NCBI GenBank assembly: GCA_963971535.1
Contig: OZ020593.1
Location: 35,250,576 to 35,314,575, forward strand
DNA: 64,000 nt
Origin: Notolepis coatsorum
Taxonomy: Eukaryota; Chordata; Actinopteri; Aulopiformes; Paralepididae
Direction: 5' to 3'
This document shows positions 1-10,328 of the stretch, piece after piece (position 1 is the first letter of the stretch; every line of letters starts with the position of its first letter). A program made the position numbers and the translations under genes. Under the pieces are notes generated by a model. It made no database searches and was not told the DNA's origin. It was given only the letters and a program-made list of their open reading frames with translations.

Positions 1-118
1 TGGATAAATATTACAGAAAGCATAGTTTTAATTCTCAAAGATTCAAACTATAATAATATGATCATGAACCAGGCTGACTGCACTGCCCTGTTTTAAACAT
101 AATTAGAAAGCAACCTAC

Positions 119-2520
119 CTGCTGCTACGTCTGCTGACTCTGGCCAGTTGGTGAAGCTGACCACCTTGGTGGCACACAGCAACCCGTCACTGACGTCCTG
201 GAACCGGTCGGTCAGACTCTCCTGTAGCTTGTCAAGCATTTTCTCCTGTGAAGTGACGATGGTCTTGCTCCACTTGCTGTCACTTCTGGTCAGTGGAATT
301 CCCTCATAGCTGTTGGCCATTGTGGCTTTCATCATGGGCCCTTGTCTGAAGATAAAAGACTAATTTTACTATTTACATTTCTGAATTCACATTTCACTCA
401 CACAATCATTTCTCTTAATTCTCTTAAGGTACACATTTATTTTGCAGCTTAAATAAACATACCTGGTTTTGTACTTCTTAAGTACTGCCTGTGTTGAGCA
501 CAAGGAGCTGTGTGCCTCCGCTATGGTGACAGTGGACCTCTGCAGACAGGCAGACAGGCTGCTCAGGTGTGTGAGTGTGTCATGCAGGAAGCCACAGAAG
601 CGGACAACAGCAGCATCCCAGGCAGTACTGTAGTAGCCTCTGGCCTTGGCCTGCTGGGCACCTCTAACATTTTGGGCATCAGGAGATTGAATCTGAAATA
701 CATTAAGAACAAAGACATACAAATAAACAATTAATTGCTGTGGGGGGGGGGGGGGGGGGGGGGGTATGGCAGATTTGATCAATGCATAAAACATGGAAAC
801 ATGTTACTAATTCTAAGCATGTTTGTTGTTATTTACTTTATTTATATTTATTTTAGAATACTGTTTTGGAGTATTAATTTTTGTTAAGAATATAGGACAG
901 GCATATATAAGCATTATGCTTCAGTCTGTACCTTTTCAGTCACTGTAAAATCAAATATTGTTAAATGATGGTGTATATTGCATTGTGTGAGATGATGACT
1001 GAATAAACTACTACTACTACTACATTACATATTTATGTTAACTTTTGGAGTACTACTTAGCATAGAAATCTAGAGCCACTACCTGTTCCAAGTGCTGGAC
1101 AAGCCCCTGGTAACCACGCAGGAAATGGTCCAGGGCACGCAGTAGGTGTCCCGCCAATTCTGGTGGGGACCAGTGCTGTGTGCCCAAGAGCCTGGAAGCT
1201 GTTTAGCAGGTTGGCCCTGTTCAGTGGACTGGTGTGGTAGAAGGTGTAGAGCCCACTGATGAGGTCTTCTACTTTCTGGAACATCACATTGGAGCGGATG
1301 GAATCGGCAAAGGCCAGTTCAAGGCGGTGTGCTATACAGTGGATCCCGATGATGTAGGCCTTGTCCCCCTTCAGCCGGCTGACCACACCGTTCATGGCTC
1401 CGGTCATCACAGCCGCTCCATCTGTTGCCAGAGCAACCAACTTGCTCCCCCACTCCTCACACACTCCATCCATGATGACACTGATGGCATTGGTTATGTG
1501 TGACGCGTCTGTCTTCTCCACTGACTTGATGCCAACAAACGTTGTCTCAATCTTGCCCTTGTGACAGAATCTGACATACACTAATTCCTCTTCGTCTGAC
1601 AAGATGGAGAGACATTTTATGTTTTTTTTAAATTCTCTCTGGCGTGGTTTCTCTCAGCCTCTGCAACATGGTGCATGAACTCTCTGGCCTGCTTCTCATT
1701 TCTATATGTTGAGCCCACAGCAATGCCTTTCTTTTCATCCAAACTGCAAAAATCCAACAAACAAACAAATTAATTCAATACAATGAATAAGGTTATCTAA
1801 TATACAGTATAGCTGCCTGGAACTATTCAAACATTTCAGTACATAATAACAGTATACTGTATAATGAGTTATTTGATTGAAAACACAACATAAACAAGGC
1901 TATGCTAAATAAATGACCAGATCAGTTCACAGTTGTGAGTCTCACGTTATTACAAGAATACTCTACATGCATTGTGCTTCATTAACAGGTTTCATATAGT
2001 AGTCATACTAGTGATACTAATTTAAGAAAATAAACATGTTCACTTACTTGCACAGCCACTCGAAGTCCGTAAAGGGTCTTGCCTTCTTTCCAATGGCATG
2101 TACAGTCCGAAACAGCATCTTCATTTTTGTGTTGGTCTGATCTGACATGGCTGTTAGCCTGGCCACAGAGGGTCTTGAAAGGAGAGGCTCCGATGCAATC
2201 CGGGACGCAGACATGGAGCCAATGTGACACTGGCTCTGTTCATGGTCATGAATTGCTTCCAGCTTCATAGATGTACTCCCAATAACAAAAGTGTTGTTTC
2301 TGTTTTTGTTTTTTGCATACTTGCGGCACACCAAACAAGTCATCACTCCAGCCCCAGCATCATACTGGAGCCAGTCTCTTGAGACACCGCTAACGGCATC
2401 TCCAAATTTCCACTCGTCTCTAAACTTTATTTTATTAGGTGGTCCCGCTCTCGCTGCCACTTCTTCCGCGGTGAGTTGTCTTTTTACCGGCCGGCTTACT
2501 CCTTTAATATGGTTCCACAT
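119..2520 (-). pseudogene. ZNF862-like hAT transposase gene, broken, 4 exons visible
   Basis: This encodes a DNA-binding zinc finger plus hAT transposase-like protein. Exons read on the minus strand are 2520-2048 (start codon, CxxC zinc finger near residue 63, ends at a GTAAGTG donor), 1743-1083, 692-463 and 345-119. Each junction has AG and GT in place and the reading phase carries across them. Exon 2 holds the first transposase block (LVYVRFCHKGK, then the ATDGAAVMTG region and the CIAHRLELA motif). Two lesions break exon 2. A frame change at the eight-A run (1622-1629) coincides with loss of about nine residues after LSD, and a second deletion/frame change near 1147-1152 follows RIGGT. Later exons match the family's helical region. 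The copy is therefore inactive although its splice sites are preserved. The 3' exons lie outside the window. Family assignment is from recognised motifs. Confidence 0.72.
742..764. repeat. poly-G tract (23 G)
   Basis: Uninterrupted G run inside the intron between exons 2 and 3 of the ZNF862-like gene. Length is uncertain, as for any long homopolymer in an assembly. Confidence 0.9.
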
Positions 2521-2977
2521 ACTGTATCAGTGATTAACGTTATTTAACGTTATTACATTTCGCTAACGTTGGCTACTCGGCGTTAGCTAGGTGGGCGTAA
2601 CGTTAGCTGAGCTCCCTACAGAGCAGAAGAAGAGCGTGTAGCGGATGTCACGTTGGTAAACAAGCCAACGAGATGACGCGCCGTGAGAGACGGGGTTGCC
2701 AAAAAAGGCGACTGTCGTAAAACCAAAACACACCGCAGTTTTTATAATTTTACATGACTATTTGGTACCCGCCACACGGCGGGCAGACCTCTCAGTGGCA
2801 CTCGCCAAACTTAAAATATGCCCGCCATTGGCGGGTGGCGGGCTCTAATTTTGTGCCCTGGCCACATATATGCGCGATTGTGTCTATTATGCGTAGAGCC
2901 CTGCATATGCATGTTCAAGTTCAAGTTAACATGCAAACCCATGTGTAGGAAAATAAACAGCTGCCTACCTGTCGCTG

Positions 2978-4380
2978 TCAGTGAGATCCCTGGCCCTGTT
3001 TTGCCTTGCTGAGCTCCGTTATCTGGGGGCTGTAGTTGGTCACTTTAAGCTGGACACATGCTTCGGAGTGGTCGGTTGTCAATCAACTACGGGAGGGGTT
3101 GAGCATGTACTTCATGTGCGAAAAGATCTGCTCACAGAGGTATGTTGACCCGAAGACCGTCAGCAAAGCCATTGCAACGTTCCGTAGATAGCTGAACTTC
3201 TCCGGTATAGATGTCCAGCAGGAGAAGATGCAGGCTCCGTGGTCTTTCACTGCCGTGGTTTCTAACTCTTTGCGTAGCTCTGCAAACTTGGCCACCCACA
3301 GGGTTGAACTCTTCAGCTCGATCAGCTGCATTTCTATGTCCTGTGTATCCAACCAGTCTATCAGAGATACATCCAATTCGTGTCCATCAAAGCTGTCTGG
3401 CTTGATCAAGAAGGAGAACATGGGTCCATACTTCTGAAAGTCCCCAAATCGTATCATGAACTCCGACTTGAGCTCGCTCATGTACTTGCATATTTCAGCG
3501 GTGCTGATGCTGTGCTGCGAGGACAGACTCAGTTCCCTTATGTGTCTGAAGTAGCGGAACGTGAAAGTAGCAACATCGTTGGAAAAGACTGATAGCTTGC
3601 AGACAAAAGCCGCCCATGTGTCAAACATGTCCAGCACAGTCTGCCTTGCGCCTTGCAGTCGTAGGTTGAGCTTGTTAAGGTGTCCAGTGATATCAGTGAG
3701 GAACATGAGTTTCACAACCCACTTCTCGTCCTCGAGCTCTGGGTAGTCTTGGCCCTTTTCAGCCAGGAAGGTCTTGATGGCACCAAAGCAGCCGACAAAC
3801 CTCTCCAAAACGTTCCCACAGCTGAGCCACCTTACTGCACAGTACAGCGGGATATCTTGATATGCACATTCCGTTTCCTCGAGCAGGGCCTGGAACTGTC
3901 GGTGTGTCAGAGAAGATTGCTTAACAATGAAGTTAACTATCTTTGACACTGTAGCCATAACCTCATTCAGATCCGACTTTGACATCTTTTCTCAGAGGTT
4001 TTCTTGGTGGATTATGCAGTGGAGTTTCATGATTGCGTGACCGACTTCTTCCTCGATAAATTTCACCGCTCCCTTCTGTTTCCCGACCATGGCGGGCATT
4101 CCATCTGTAGTCACTGCAAACATCTTCTTGATGTCAATACCTCTCTCCACAAACCTTGGCTGTCCTCACCTTTTGTTGTGCCAGTCATTGGCTTTAAACA
4201 GAAGAGCTCCTCTCTCAGAGTTGAGTCACAGTATCTGACCATGACTGCCAAACGTGGTATGTCGTTCATGTCCACGCTCTCGTCAAGCGCAATGCTAAAC
4301 ACTGGAGCATCTTTTAATCCAGCTGTTTGCTGTTCTGATATTTTCCTTATAAACATCCTCCTGTGCAATGCGCTCATCAA
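2978..4380 (-). pseudogene. GTF2IRD2-like (Charlie-type) hAT transposase, broken
   Basis: Minus-strand reading shows the hAT catalytic core: FSIALDESVDMND (first acidic residue), MKGTT-like GTTKGED, TTDGMPAMVGK (second acidic region), LHCIIHQE and AVRWLS. A helical insertion domain follows, then the C-terminal dimerisation segment (TVFGSTYLCEQIFSHMKYM) and a natural-looking stop at 2978-2980. Lesions are a frame change near 4155-4165, an in-frame TGA at 3992-3994 where the family has Cys after HQENL, and a TGA at 3083-3085 where the family has Arg. Clear reading continues in frame after each TGA. The longest intact block is 3083-3985. The N-terminal part is missing; at about 4362-4380 the sequence passes directly into a DUF4806 exon. 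No terminal repeats were found for this copy. Confidence 0.72.
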
Positions 4381-6884
4381 GGGTTCTCAGGTCATCCAGG
4401 GTGGAAAGTGGTAACATCGTAAATGGAACGCCATCGGGGACAAGTGCTGCTGCTGCTGCACCATTTTTTAGCAGTAAGGTGTGCATTTCCTTTATCATTT
4501 GATTAGTTGTTGCCACAGTAGTTAAAATCTCATGGAGAATAGCTGTAAAAAACAAACACACTTAACAAGTTAATATCTGAGATTTGGAAACACAGTAACA
4601 TCACTACAATAAACTCAAACCGGTCTACATATAAATCAGAAAATCTGACAGGTTTTAAAGAATGTATCCAGTCCAGATTATCTTAATTTGGAGGCCTAAC
4701 CAAAAGTAAGCACATCTAAAATGTCACAAAAACCATTACATAGGGAAATTGGGTGCAGAACTGTGGTAAACTAACGGTTCTGAACTGAGACACAAATATC
4801 CATTGTCTTGAGTCATAGTTCCCTATTTCGTGTCAAGGTCTCACCCCCCCAGATGCAACACTTTGAATGAGATGTACTGTGTAGTAGTAATTGCTGTAGA
4901 ACACTTACGATCACAGTCGGTTAGCATGGGCCAGGTACGGGGTGCCAGGCTAGGTGTGGTGGCAGCTAGTACGGATTGGCGATAAAGATGGAGAAAAGTA
5001 GGAGGGGACAGTTACAGTTAGTTAGATTGACAGTACACTGGTGTCATCACCGGTGTGGCTGTGCCACAGTGGATTTTTCAATACAGATATGCAACACTTT
5101 GAATGAGATTTACTGTGTAGTAGTAATTGCTGTAGAACACTTACGGCGATCACAGTCGGTTTCGGTTAGCCTGGGCCGGGTACGGGGTGCCACGCTAGGT
5201 GTGGTGGCAGCTGTAGGACGGATTGGCGATAGAGATGGAGAAAAGTAGGAGGGGACAGTTACAGTTAGTTAGATTGACAGTACACTGGTGTCATCACCGG
5301 TGTGGCTGTGCCACAGTGGATTTTTCAATACAGATATGCAACACTTTGAATGAGATTTACTGTGTAGTAATAATTGCTGTAGAACACTTACGACTTAGCC
5401 TGGGCCGGGTAGGGGTTGCCAGGCTAGGTGTGGTGGCAGCTAGTACGGATTGGCGATAGAGATGGAGAAAAGTAGGAGGGGACAGTTACAGTTAGTTAGA
5501 TTGACAGTACACTGGTGTCATCACCGGTGTGGCTGTGCCACAGTGGATTTTTCAATACAGATATGCAACACTTTGAATGAGATTTACTGTGTAGTAGTAA
5601 TTGCTGTAGAACACTTACGAGTTAGCCTGGGCCGGGTAGGGGTTGCCAGGCTAGGTGTGGTGGCAGCTAGTACGGATTGGCGATAGAGATGGAGAAAAGT
5701 AGGAGGGGACAGTTACAGTTAGTTAGATTGACAGTACACTGGTGTCATCACCGGTGTGGCTGTGCCACAGTGGATTTTTCAATACAGATATGCAACACTT
5801 TGAATGAGATTTACTGTGTAGTAATAATTGCTGTAGAACACTTACGACTTAGCCTGGGCCGGGTAGGGGTTGCCAGGCTAGGTGTGGTGGCAGCTAGTAC
5901 GGATTGGCGATAGAGATGGAGAAAAGTAGGAGGGGACAGTTAGTTAGTTAGATTGACAGTACACTGGTGTCATCACCGGTGTGGCTGTGCCACAGTGGAT
6001 TTTTCAATACAGATATGCAACACTTTGGATGAGATTTACTGTGTAGTAGTAATTGCTGTAGAACACTTACGACGATCACAGTCGGTTTCGGTTAGCCTGG
6101 GCCGGGTACGGGGTGCCACGCTAGGTGTGGTGGCAGCTAGTACGGATTGGCGATAGAGATGGAGAAAAGTAGGAGGGGACAGTTACAGTTAGTTAGATTG
6201 ACAGTACACTGGTGTCATCACCGGTGTGGCTGTGCCACAGTGGATTTTTCAATACAGATATGCAACACTTTGGATGAGATTTACTGTGTAGTAGTAATTG
6301 CTGTAGAACACTTACGACGATCACAGTCGGTTTCGGTTAGCCTGGGCCGGGTACGGGGTGCCACGCTAGGTGTGGTGGGAGCTGTAGGACGGATTGGCGA
6401 TACGATTTGCGGTGCAGGGGGAAAATGCCCTTGAGGTTGCTCATCCTCATCGTCACTTGAGAGCAATCTTTTTGTGCCTCTATTGAACAAAAGTACTAGT
6501 GTTGGCCATTTCATAATGTACAAACAGTACTAACTAAGTCTCTGCTTCAGAAAGGTTTAGCCCAATAAGTACACATATCATCTAATGAAATATTAAGTGT
6601 TTTATAGACAACTTTTGCCTTTCACCCATAAAGTGGGTGAGTTAACCTGATGCTGCCAGATGGTTTGTTTCACAGAACCATCTGGGTACACTCCACATTA
6701 AAAATAGGGAAGCGGCTGTGTGCCTAGGTTACTACTGTACCTAATTTATGTATTAGAGTGTATTCAATTTATTACCTTCTCTTCCTTTTTTTATGCGATG
6801 GACGTGTGTCCTCCTCATCATCAGTCTGAAGGTCAGACGTCAACAGTGCCTTCGGGAGCAGCAGCCGTGCCTCACTAAATGTAT
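4295..6884 (-). pseudogene. DUF4806-type gene with tandemly multiplied exon, 3' truncated
   Basis: I read a spliced minus-strand gene. Exon 6884-6776 encodes SEARLLLPKALLTSDLQTD and an acidic/basic tail, resembling the segment upstream of DUF4806 domains. Exon 6479-6316 continues in phase (KRLLSSDDEDEQ, then Pro/Thr-rich). Six more copies of its 3' part follow (6136-6071, 5893-5846, 5666-5619, 5439-5392, 5210-5145, 4965-4909), each with AG before and GTAAGTG after. The last exon starts at 4542 and encodes the beginning of a DUF4806 domain (PFTMLPLSTLDDLRTLDERI). It then runs into hAT sequence at about 4370 and stops at 4295. The phase is kept through all nine exons. Function of DUF4806 proteins is unknown. 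No N-terminal exon was found between 6885 and 7640. The loss of the domain's C-terminal half suggests the gene is dead or makes a truncated product. Confidence 0.58.
4850..6402 (-). repeat. Tandem array of exon-plus-intron units, 7 copies
   Basis: Units of about 225-247 bp are repeated head to tail. Donor-to-donor spacings are 236, 247, 227, 227, 225 and 245. Each unit holds one small minus-strand exon of 48, 57 or 66 nt and about 179 nt of intron. The intron has a CTAACTAAC branch-point-like motif, a pyrimidine tract and a CTAG or CTACAG acceptor. Length differences between units are mostly exon differences in steps of 9 nt. Copies are nearly identical in the intron part, so the array is young or homogenised. 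The plus-strand open frames of 67-95 codons in each unit are shadows. Confidence 0.9.
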
Positions 6885-6941
6885 CTGGGATTAAAAAAAA
6901 TAATCATTAATGCAATTCATTAAGTAAATCTAATGCCAGTG

Positions 6942-7141
6942 CCGGGCCAGAGCCGGTTTATCTTTGGCGAGCCCGAGTCGGCTCTGCCCCGGCAACCAGA
7001 GCCAGGCCAGAGCCGGTTTATCTTTGGCGAGCCCGAGTCGGCTCTGCCCCGGCAACCAGAGCCGGGCCAGACCCAGTTTATCTTTGGCGAGCCCGAGTCG
7101 GCTCTGCCCCGGCAACCAGAGCCGGGCCAGATCCGGCTCAT
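6942..7141. repeat. GC-rich 60-bp tandem repeat, about 3.3 copies
   Basis: The unit contains GAGCCCGAGTCGGCTCTGCC and CCAGAGCC(A/G)GGCCAGAGCCGG with very few differences between copies. Open frames in several phases are a by-product of the 60-bp period. It sits just upstream of the DUF4806-type exons on the minus strand. Confidence 0.9.
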
Positions 7142-7380
7142 CGTTGGTGTGCCGTGCCGGTCATGTGCCGACCGGTAGCCGGAATCGGGCCGAGTATGCT
7201 GGCCACCTGGGCTTCTATAACATGTTGATACATTTTATGTAAATTAATACTACGGTATGTGCTGCTGAGACCAAGGACCACAATGGAAATAAGTCTGACT
7301 TTTTTGTGCTATCCTTGATAATTTTAGGATGCATGACTTGTTGTTGATGAAGACTGTCCTCCTCCCTTAGCCTTAAATAG

Positions 7381-7466
7381 ATCAGCTCTATCTTTAATCT
7401 TTCAAAATGTTCAGTTGCTATTGCTATCAGCTCTATCTTTAATCTTTCAAAATGTTCAGTTGCTAT
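7381..7466. repeat. 45-bp direct duplication inside a minus-strand open frame
   Basis: A segment containing ATCAGCTCTATCTTTAATC is present twice (from 7381 and from 7426). On the minus strand it lies in an 86-codon open frame (7215-7475) reading EHFERLKIELIYLRLREED. That is a charged, coiled-coil-like stretch reminiscent of the C-terminal tail of Myb/SANT-like proteins, and the duplication keeps frame. I do not recognise a gene with confidence. Confidence 0.5.
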
Positions 7467-7499
7467 CGCATGCACTTGTGCTGTGTTTCATTCTTACCA

Positions 7500-7634
7500 A
7501 CTGTTCGCATGTTTTCCTTACCTTCGCGTGGGGTATGTCTGGGAGTGTTGCATTTATTTAGCATTTAATTTTTTGGACTTTATGGTGTCCTTGTTTTGTT
7601 CTTGACTTATTGTGATGTTTCTTCTTGACTTGTT
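7500..7634 (+). mobile_element. LINE 3' UTR fragment
   Basis: This matches the reverse complement of 42225-42350 (shared CTGGGAGTGTTGCATTTATTT and CTTGACTTATTGTGATG), where the sequence continues into a LINE tail ending in (ATT)n. Here it is interrupted at TTAA 7634-7637 by a TTAA element. Confidence 0.6.
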
Positions 7635-8570
7635 TAACACTATGACGACCGGCGCCCTGCGGCGATTTAGGCCTCAGAGGACAGAGGATTGTAAACAAAC
7701 CGATGTACTTTCTAAGAGCTTTATATATCATTTATAGTATTGCTATCTGTCCATTCTCATCGTCACTTGAGTGCATAAACCGTGCCTTCATAATGGCTTA
7801 AAGAAAATAAAAATCCATCGGTTGGTTGTCATTTTATAGCGTTGTGAATATAAGGTATATCGCGCTTTTCGTCTAGGCTTTTCTGCAGGAGGCTGCAAAA
7901 AAGGCTAAACGTTGGCGCCGTTATATCAAACGCCATTTCTGCTGTATATATACGAATGAAATAAAACAAACTGCGTAGCATCCGGACTATTACAGAGCAT
8001 CTATGGATGAAATGGGGGCGGCGGGGAACGCCGATTACTATTATTGATTAGCAATACAGTGTGCGTTCAATATAGCATTTTCACTGATCGATCACGTTAC
8101 GTTATAAAACAATGTCCAATCCAGCTGTAATTTGGGGTAATATTATCCTACCGTCAGGCCATGTGATCGCCGGCAGCATTTCCTCACCAGTCATCGGATT
8201 CTGGTAGATTGATATGCACATTGGCTAATCATAAATCCCATTATTCTACGCTGAAAAAAACGTTCGGCAGGCTGATCCAAGATGGAGGGTCTTCTTTTGG
8301 AATCAAGGATCTATGATCCGCCCACAGAACTGTAAAAGCATTTTTTTTTTTTTTTTTAAATCCCATCAATGATACTGCAGTGGAGCGATGGCGCCCCTAA
8401 GCGGATCTGGTCGGTACTGCATGTTTCGAAAATCAAATATGTGGAAAGATCCTGCTAGTGGATTGGGTACCTAATAAGTTATACGTTATAAATATGGAAT
8501 AAAACAATAACAACTTGCCACGAGTATATACGTGGCTCTGGTCCACAACGCTCTTTTTCGAAACACGATT
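7634..8570 (-). mobile_element. TTAA element family C, copy C1 (right end degraded)
   Basis: It begins at TTAA 7634-7637 within a LINE tail and is colinear with 26955-27800 over most of its length, for example AACCGATGTACTTTCTAAGAG and GATGGAGGGTCTTC. Near the right end one palindrome-like box CACGAGTATATACGTG (8519-8534) remains. The expected second box and TTAA are not seen, so the end is decayed around 8570. It has no coding capacity and is presumed non-autonomous piggyBac-like on the basis of TTAA. Confidence 0.65.
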
Positions 8571-9017
8571 TGTTGTAGCATGTAATGTATTTTAATAATT
8601 GTCAAATAAACAAAACTAATATGCCTTCTATATGGTGAAATATAATGAATAATCTGGGACAACACCAGAAGTCCTTGCGCTACTACCACCTAAACAGGTA
8701 GCCTACTCAAGCATCATGGATTGAGGAGGGGCCAGAAACCCACCATGTTATTTATAACCTCCTAACTATATTGGAGTGAACTACTGATCAAGATATTAGT
8801 TTATATACGTTCATGATTAGTTGGAATACAAGTTTGCCTTCTGCTAAAGGTATAAATGAATGGCTCCTCAGTTGTAAAAGCACTGCTACTGCCATTTACT
8901 GTAGAAAATACTGCCCTTCACTGTAGTAGAGCATATAAAGTTGCATTTAAGTGTATCATTCTCATTCACTTCTATTCACTAAATATCATACATCTGAAGT
9001 ATAAAAAAAACTATTAA

Positions 9018-9969
9018 TTAACTGCCAGAAGACGAGTTTAGGCGTCCTTCCCCGCCATGCTCAAGTTGCCGAAGACGCCGTAACTCGTCTTTGAAATCAA
9101 TATTTCAAAAATCTGTGATCGGATTCATATTTCCCATCCGCTGGCCTGAGACCCACCAAAAAGCCCCACTGAACCCTCTAGCGGTTCAAGAGCGCCATCT
9201 GGTGGCCGATCGGCGCAATCGCCAAACAGGAAGTTACTTGGACGATGTGCTGTTCACCCATATTACTTCCGGGCACTCGGTATAGGTTCCGGCACTCTAG
9301 CTCGTCACAATACATAGCGATCCGTTGCCAATAACTCGATAAACAACATGATTTGGACGTATATACTATTATACAAGCTGGAAATGGACCGGATATTTTT
9401 ACATCCCATAATGGAAAACTGTCTACCCCACGCTGATCGCCCAACGGCCCGCGGAGACTGGGGTGAGTTTTAGCGTGTAATATTTCCGTGTTCGACACTA
9501 ACTGCTATGATGAACATTTGACCCACATTAGATGAATGGTATAACGCTGCCCACGGAATTATAAACGCCCCCTCGCCCATCCGGTCAACATCAGATGACG
9601 TGTAGTAACTTCCAGAAGTCCGTCCAGTTGGATTTTTTTATATCGCGCCGATTGCTATCAAACTGTATTTGATCATCAATATAATGCATTTGGGGCTATA
9701 AATCACGTTCTGGAGAAAGCTGCAGAAAGAGATGAAAACATACTTATACTTTAGATCATATTTTAGTATGAATATGTGAATGAAAAAGTTTAACGTTCAT
9801 ACACCCTGAACAATACATATAGGACATTGAATGGGCCCTAATAATGGCAATTTAGCAATAGAATTTAAAAAGTTATAGCCCTGCAAAGAAGGGGAACTTC
9901 TCCATAGACAAATAGAGCTGGCAACCTATGGTATATCATGAATTTAGCCTTAGGCAATCAAAGTGTTAA
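9018..9969 (+). mobile_element. TTAA element family A, copy A1
   Basis: Bounded by TTAA 9018-9021 and 9966-9969, this is colinear with copy A2 (24215-25174) and inverted relative to A3 and A4. The left end carries paired boxes GACGAGTTTAGGCGTC and GACGCCGTAACTCGTC, near reverse complements of each other. A splice-donor-like GGTGAGT sits at 9463. The right end reads GGCAATCAAAGTGTTAA. No transposase ORF is present, so it is a MITE-like element mobilised in trans. Confidence 0.75.
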
Positions 9970-10328
9970 AGCCGGACTCGGATGCATGCCAGTGGGGAAT
10001 CGGGATGTATAATTAATGTAAACAACTATATGTGTACCATATGTCTAACACTCAGTGGCACTTGATGCATGGACTACAGTTTGGGGGCTACTGGCTAGCA
10101 AAGGTTAAGCCACTAAATCACGATGCTGCTAAGATGCAAAAGAAAGCCAAGCTATAGAATTGATGATGAATTGTTACACGTTACAGAATTTCTGCTGATG
10201 CCAACATCCATCACAATCAATAACATTAAACTAAAGCTAAAGGCGACCACTACTACTAGGCAAAGCTAATGTTAACCCCAGGCCGTATCTTTCTCCAATA
10301 AGGGCGAGTAAATAGCATCCAATGCATG

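Larger units (their letters stand above)
1..2903 (-). mobile_element. hAT element, ZNF862-like family, 5' portion
   Basis: The minus strand begins at 2903 with CAGGGCTCTACGC, the usual form of an hAT terminal inverted repeat. Inside it lies a split gene for a TTF-type zinc finger and hAT transposase. The other end lies left of the window, so the 8-bp target duplication cannot be paired; the bases next to the end (2904-2911) read CATATGCA. Bases 2521-2903 are the element's 5' non-coding region and carry several copies of a GTTAGCT/AACGTTA motif. Confidence 0.75.

Noticed and set aside
4850-6402. CRISPR array
   Set aside because: Repeats are about 230 bp, contiguous without unique spacers, and the genome is eukaryotic.
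4976-6434. Plus-strand ORFs of 67-95 codons repeated in each tandem unit
   Set aside because: They are antisense to the spliced minus-strand exons and exist only because the repeat lacks stops in that frame; no splice or family support.
7215-7475. Myb/SANT-like gene C terminus on the minus strand
   Set aside because: Only a short charged segment resembles such tails; no DNA-binding domain or splice-linked exon was found, so it is reported only as a duplication.
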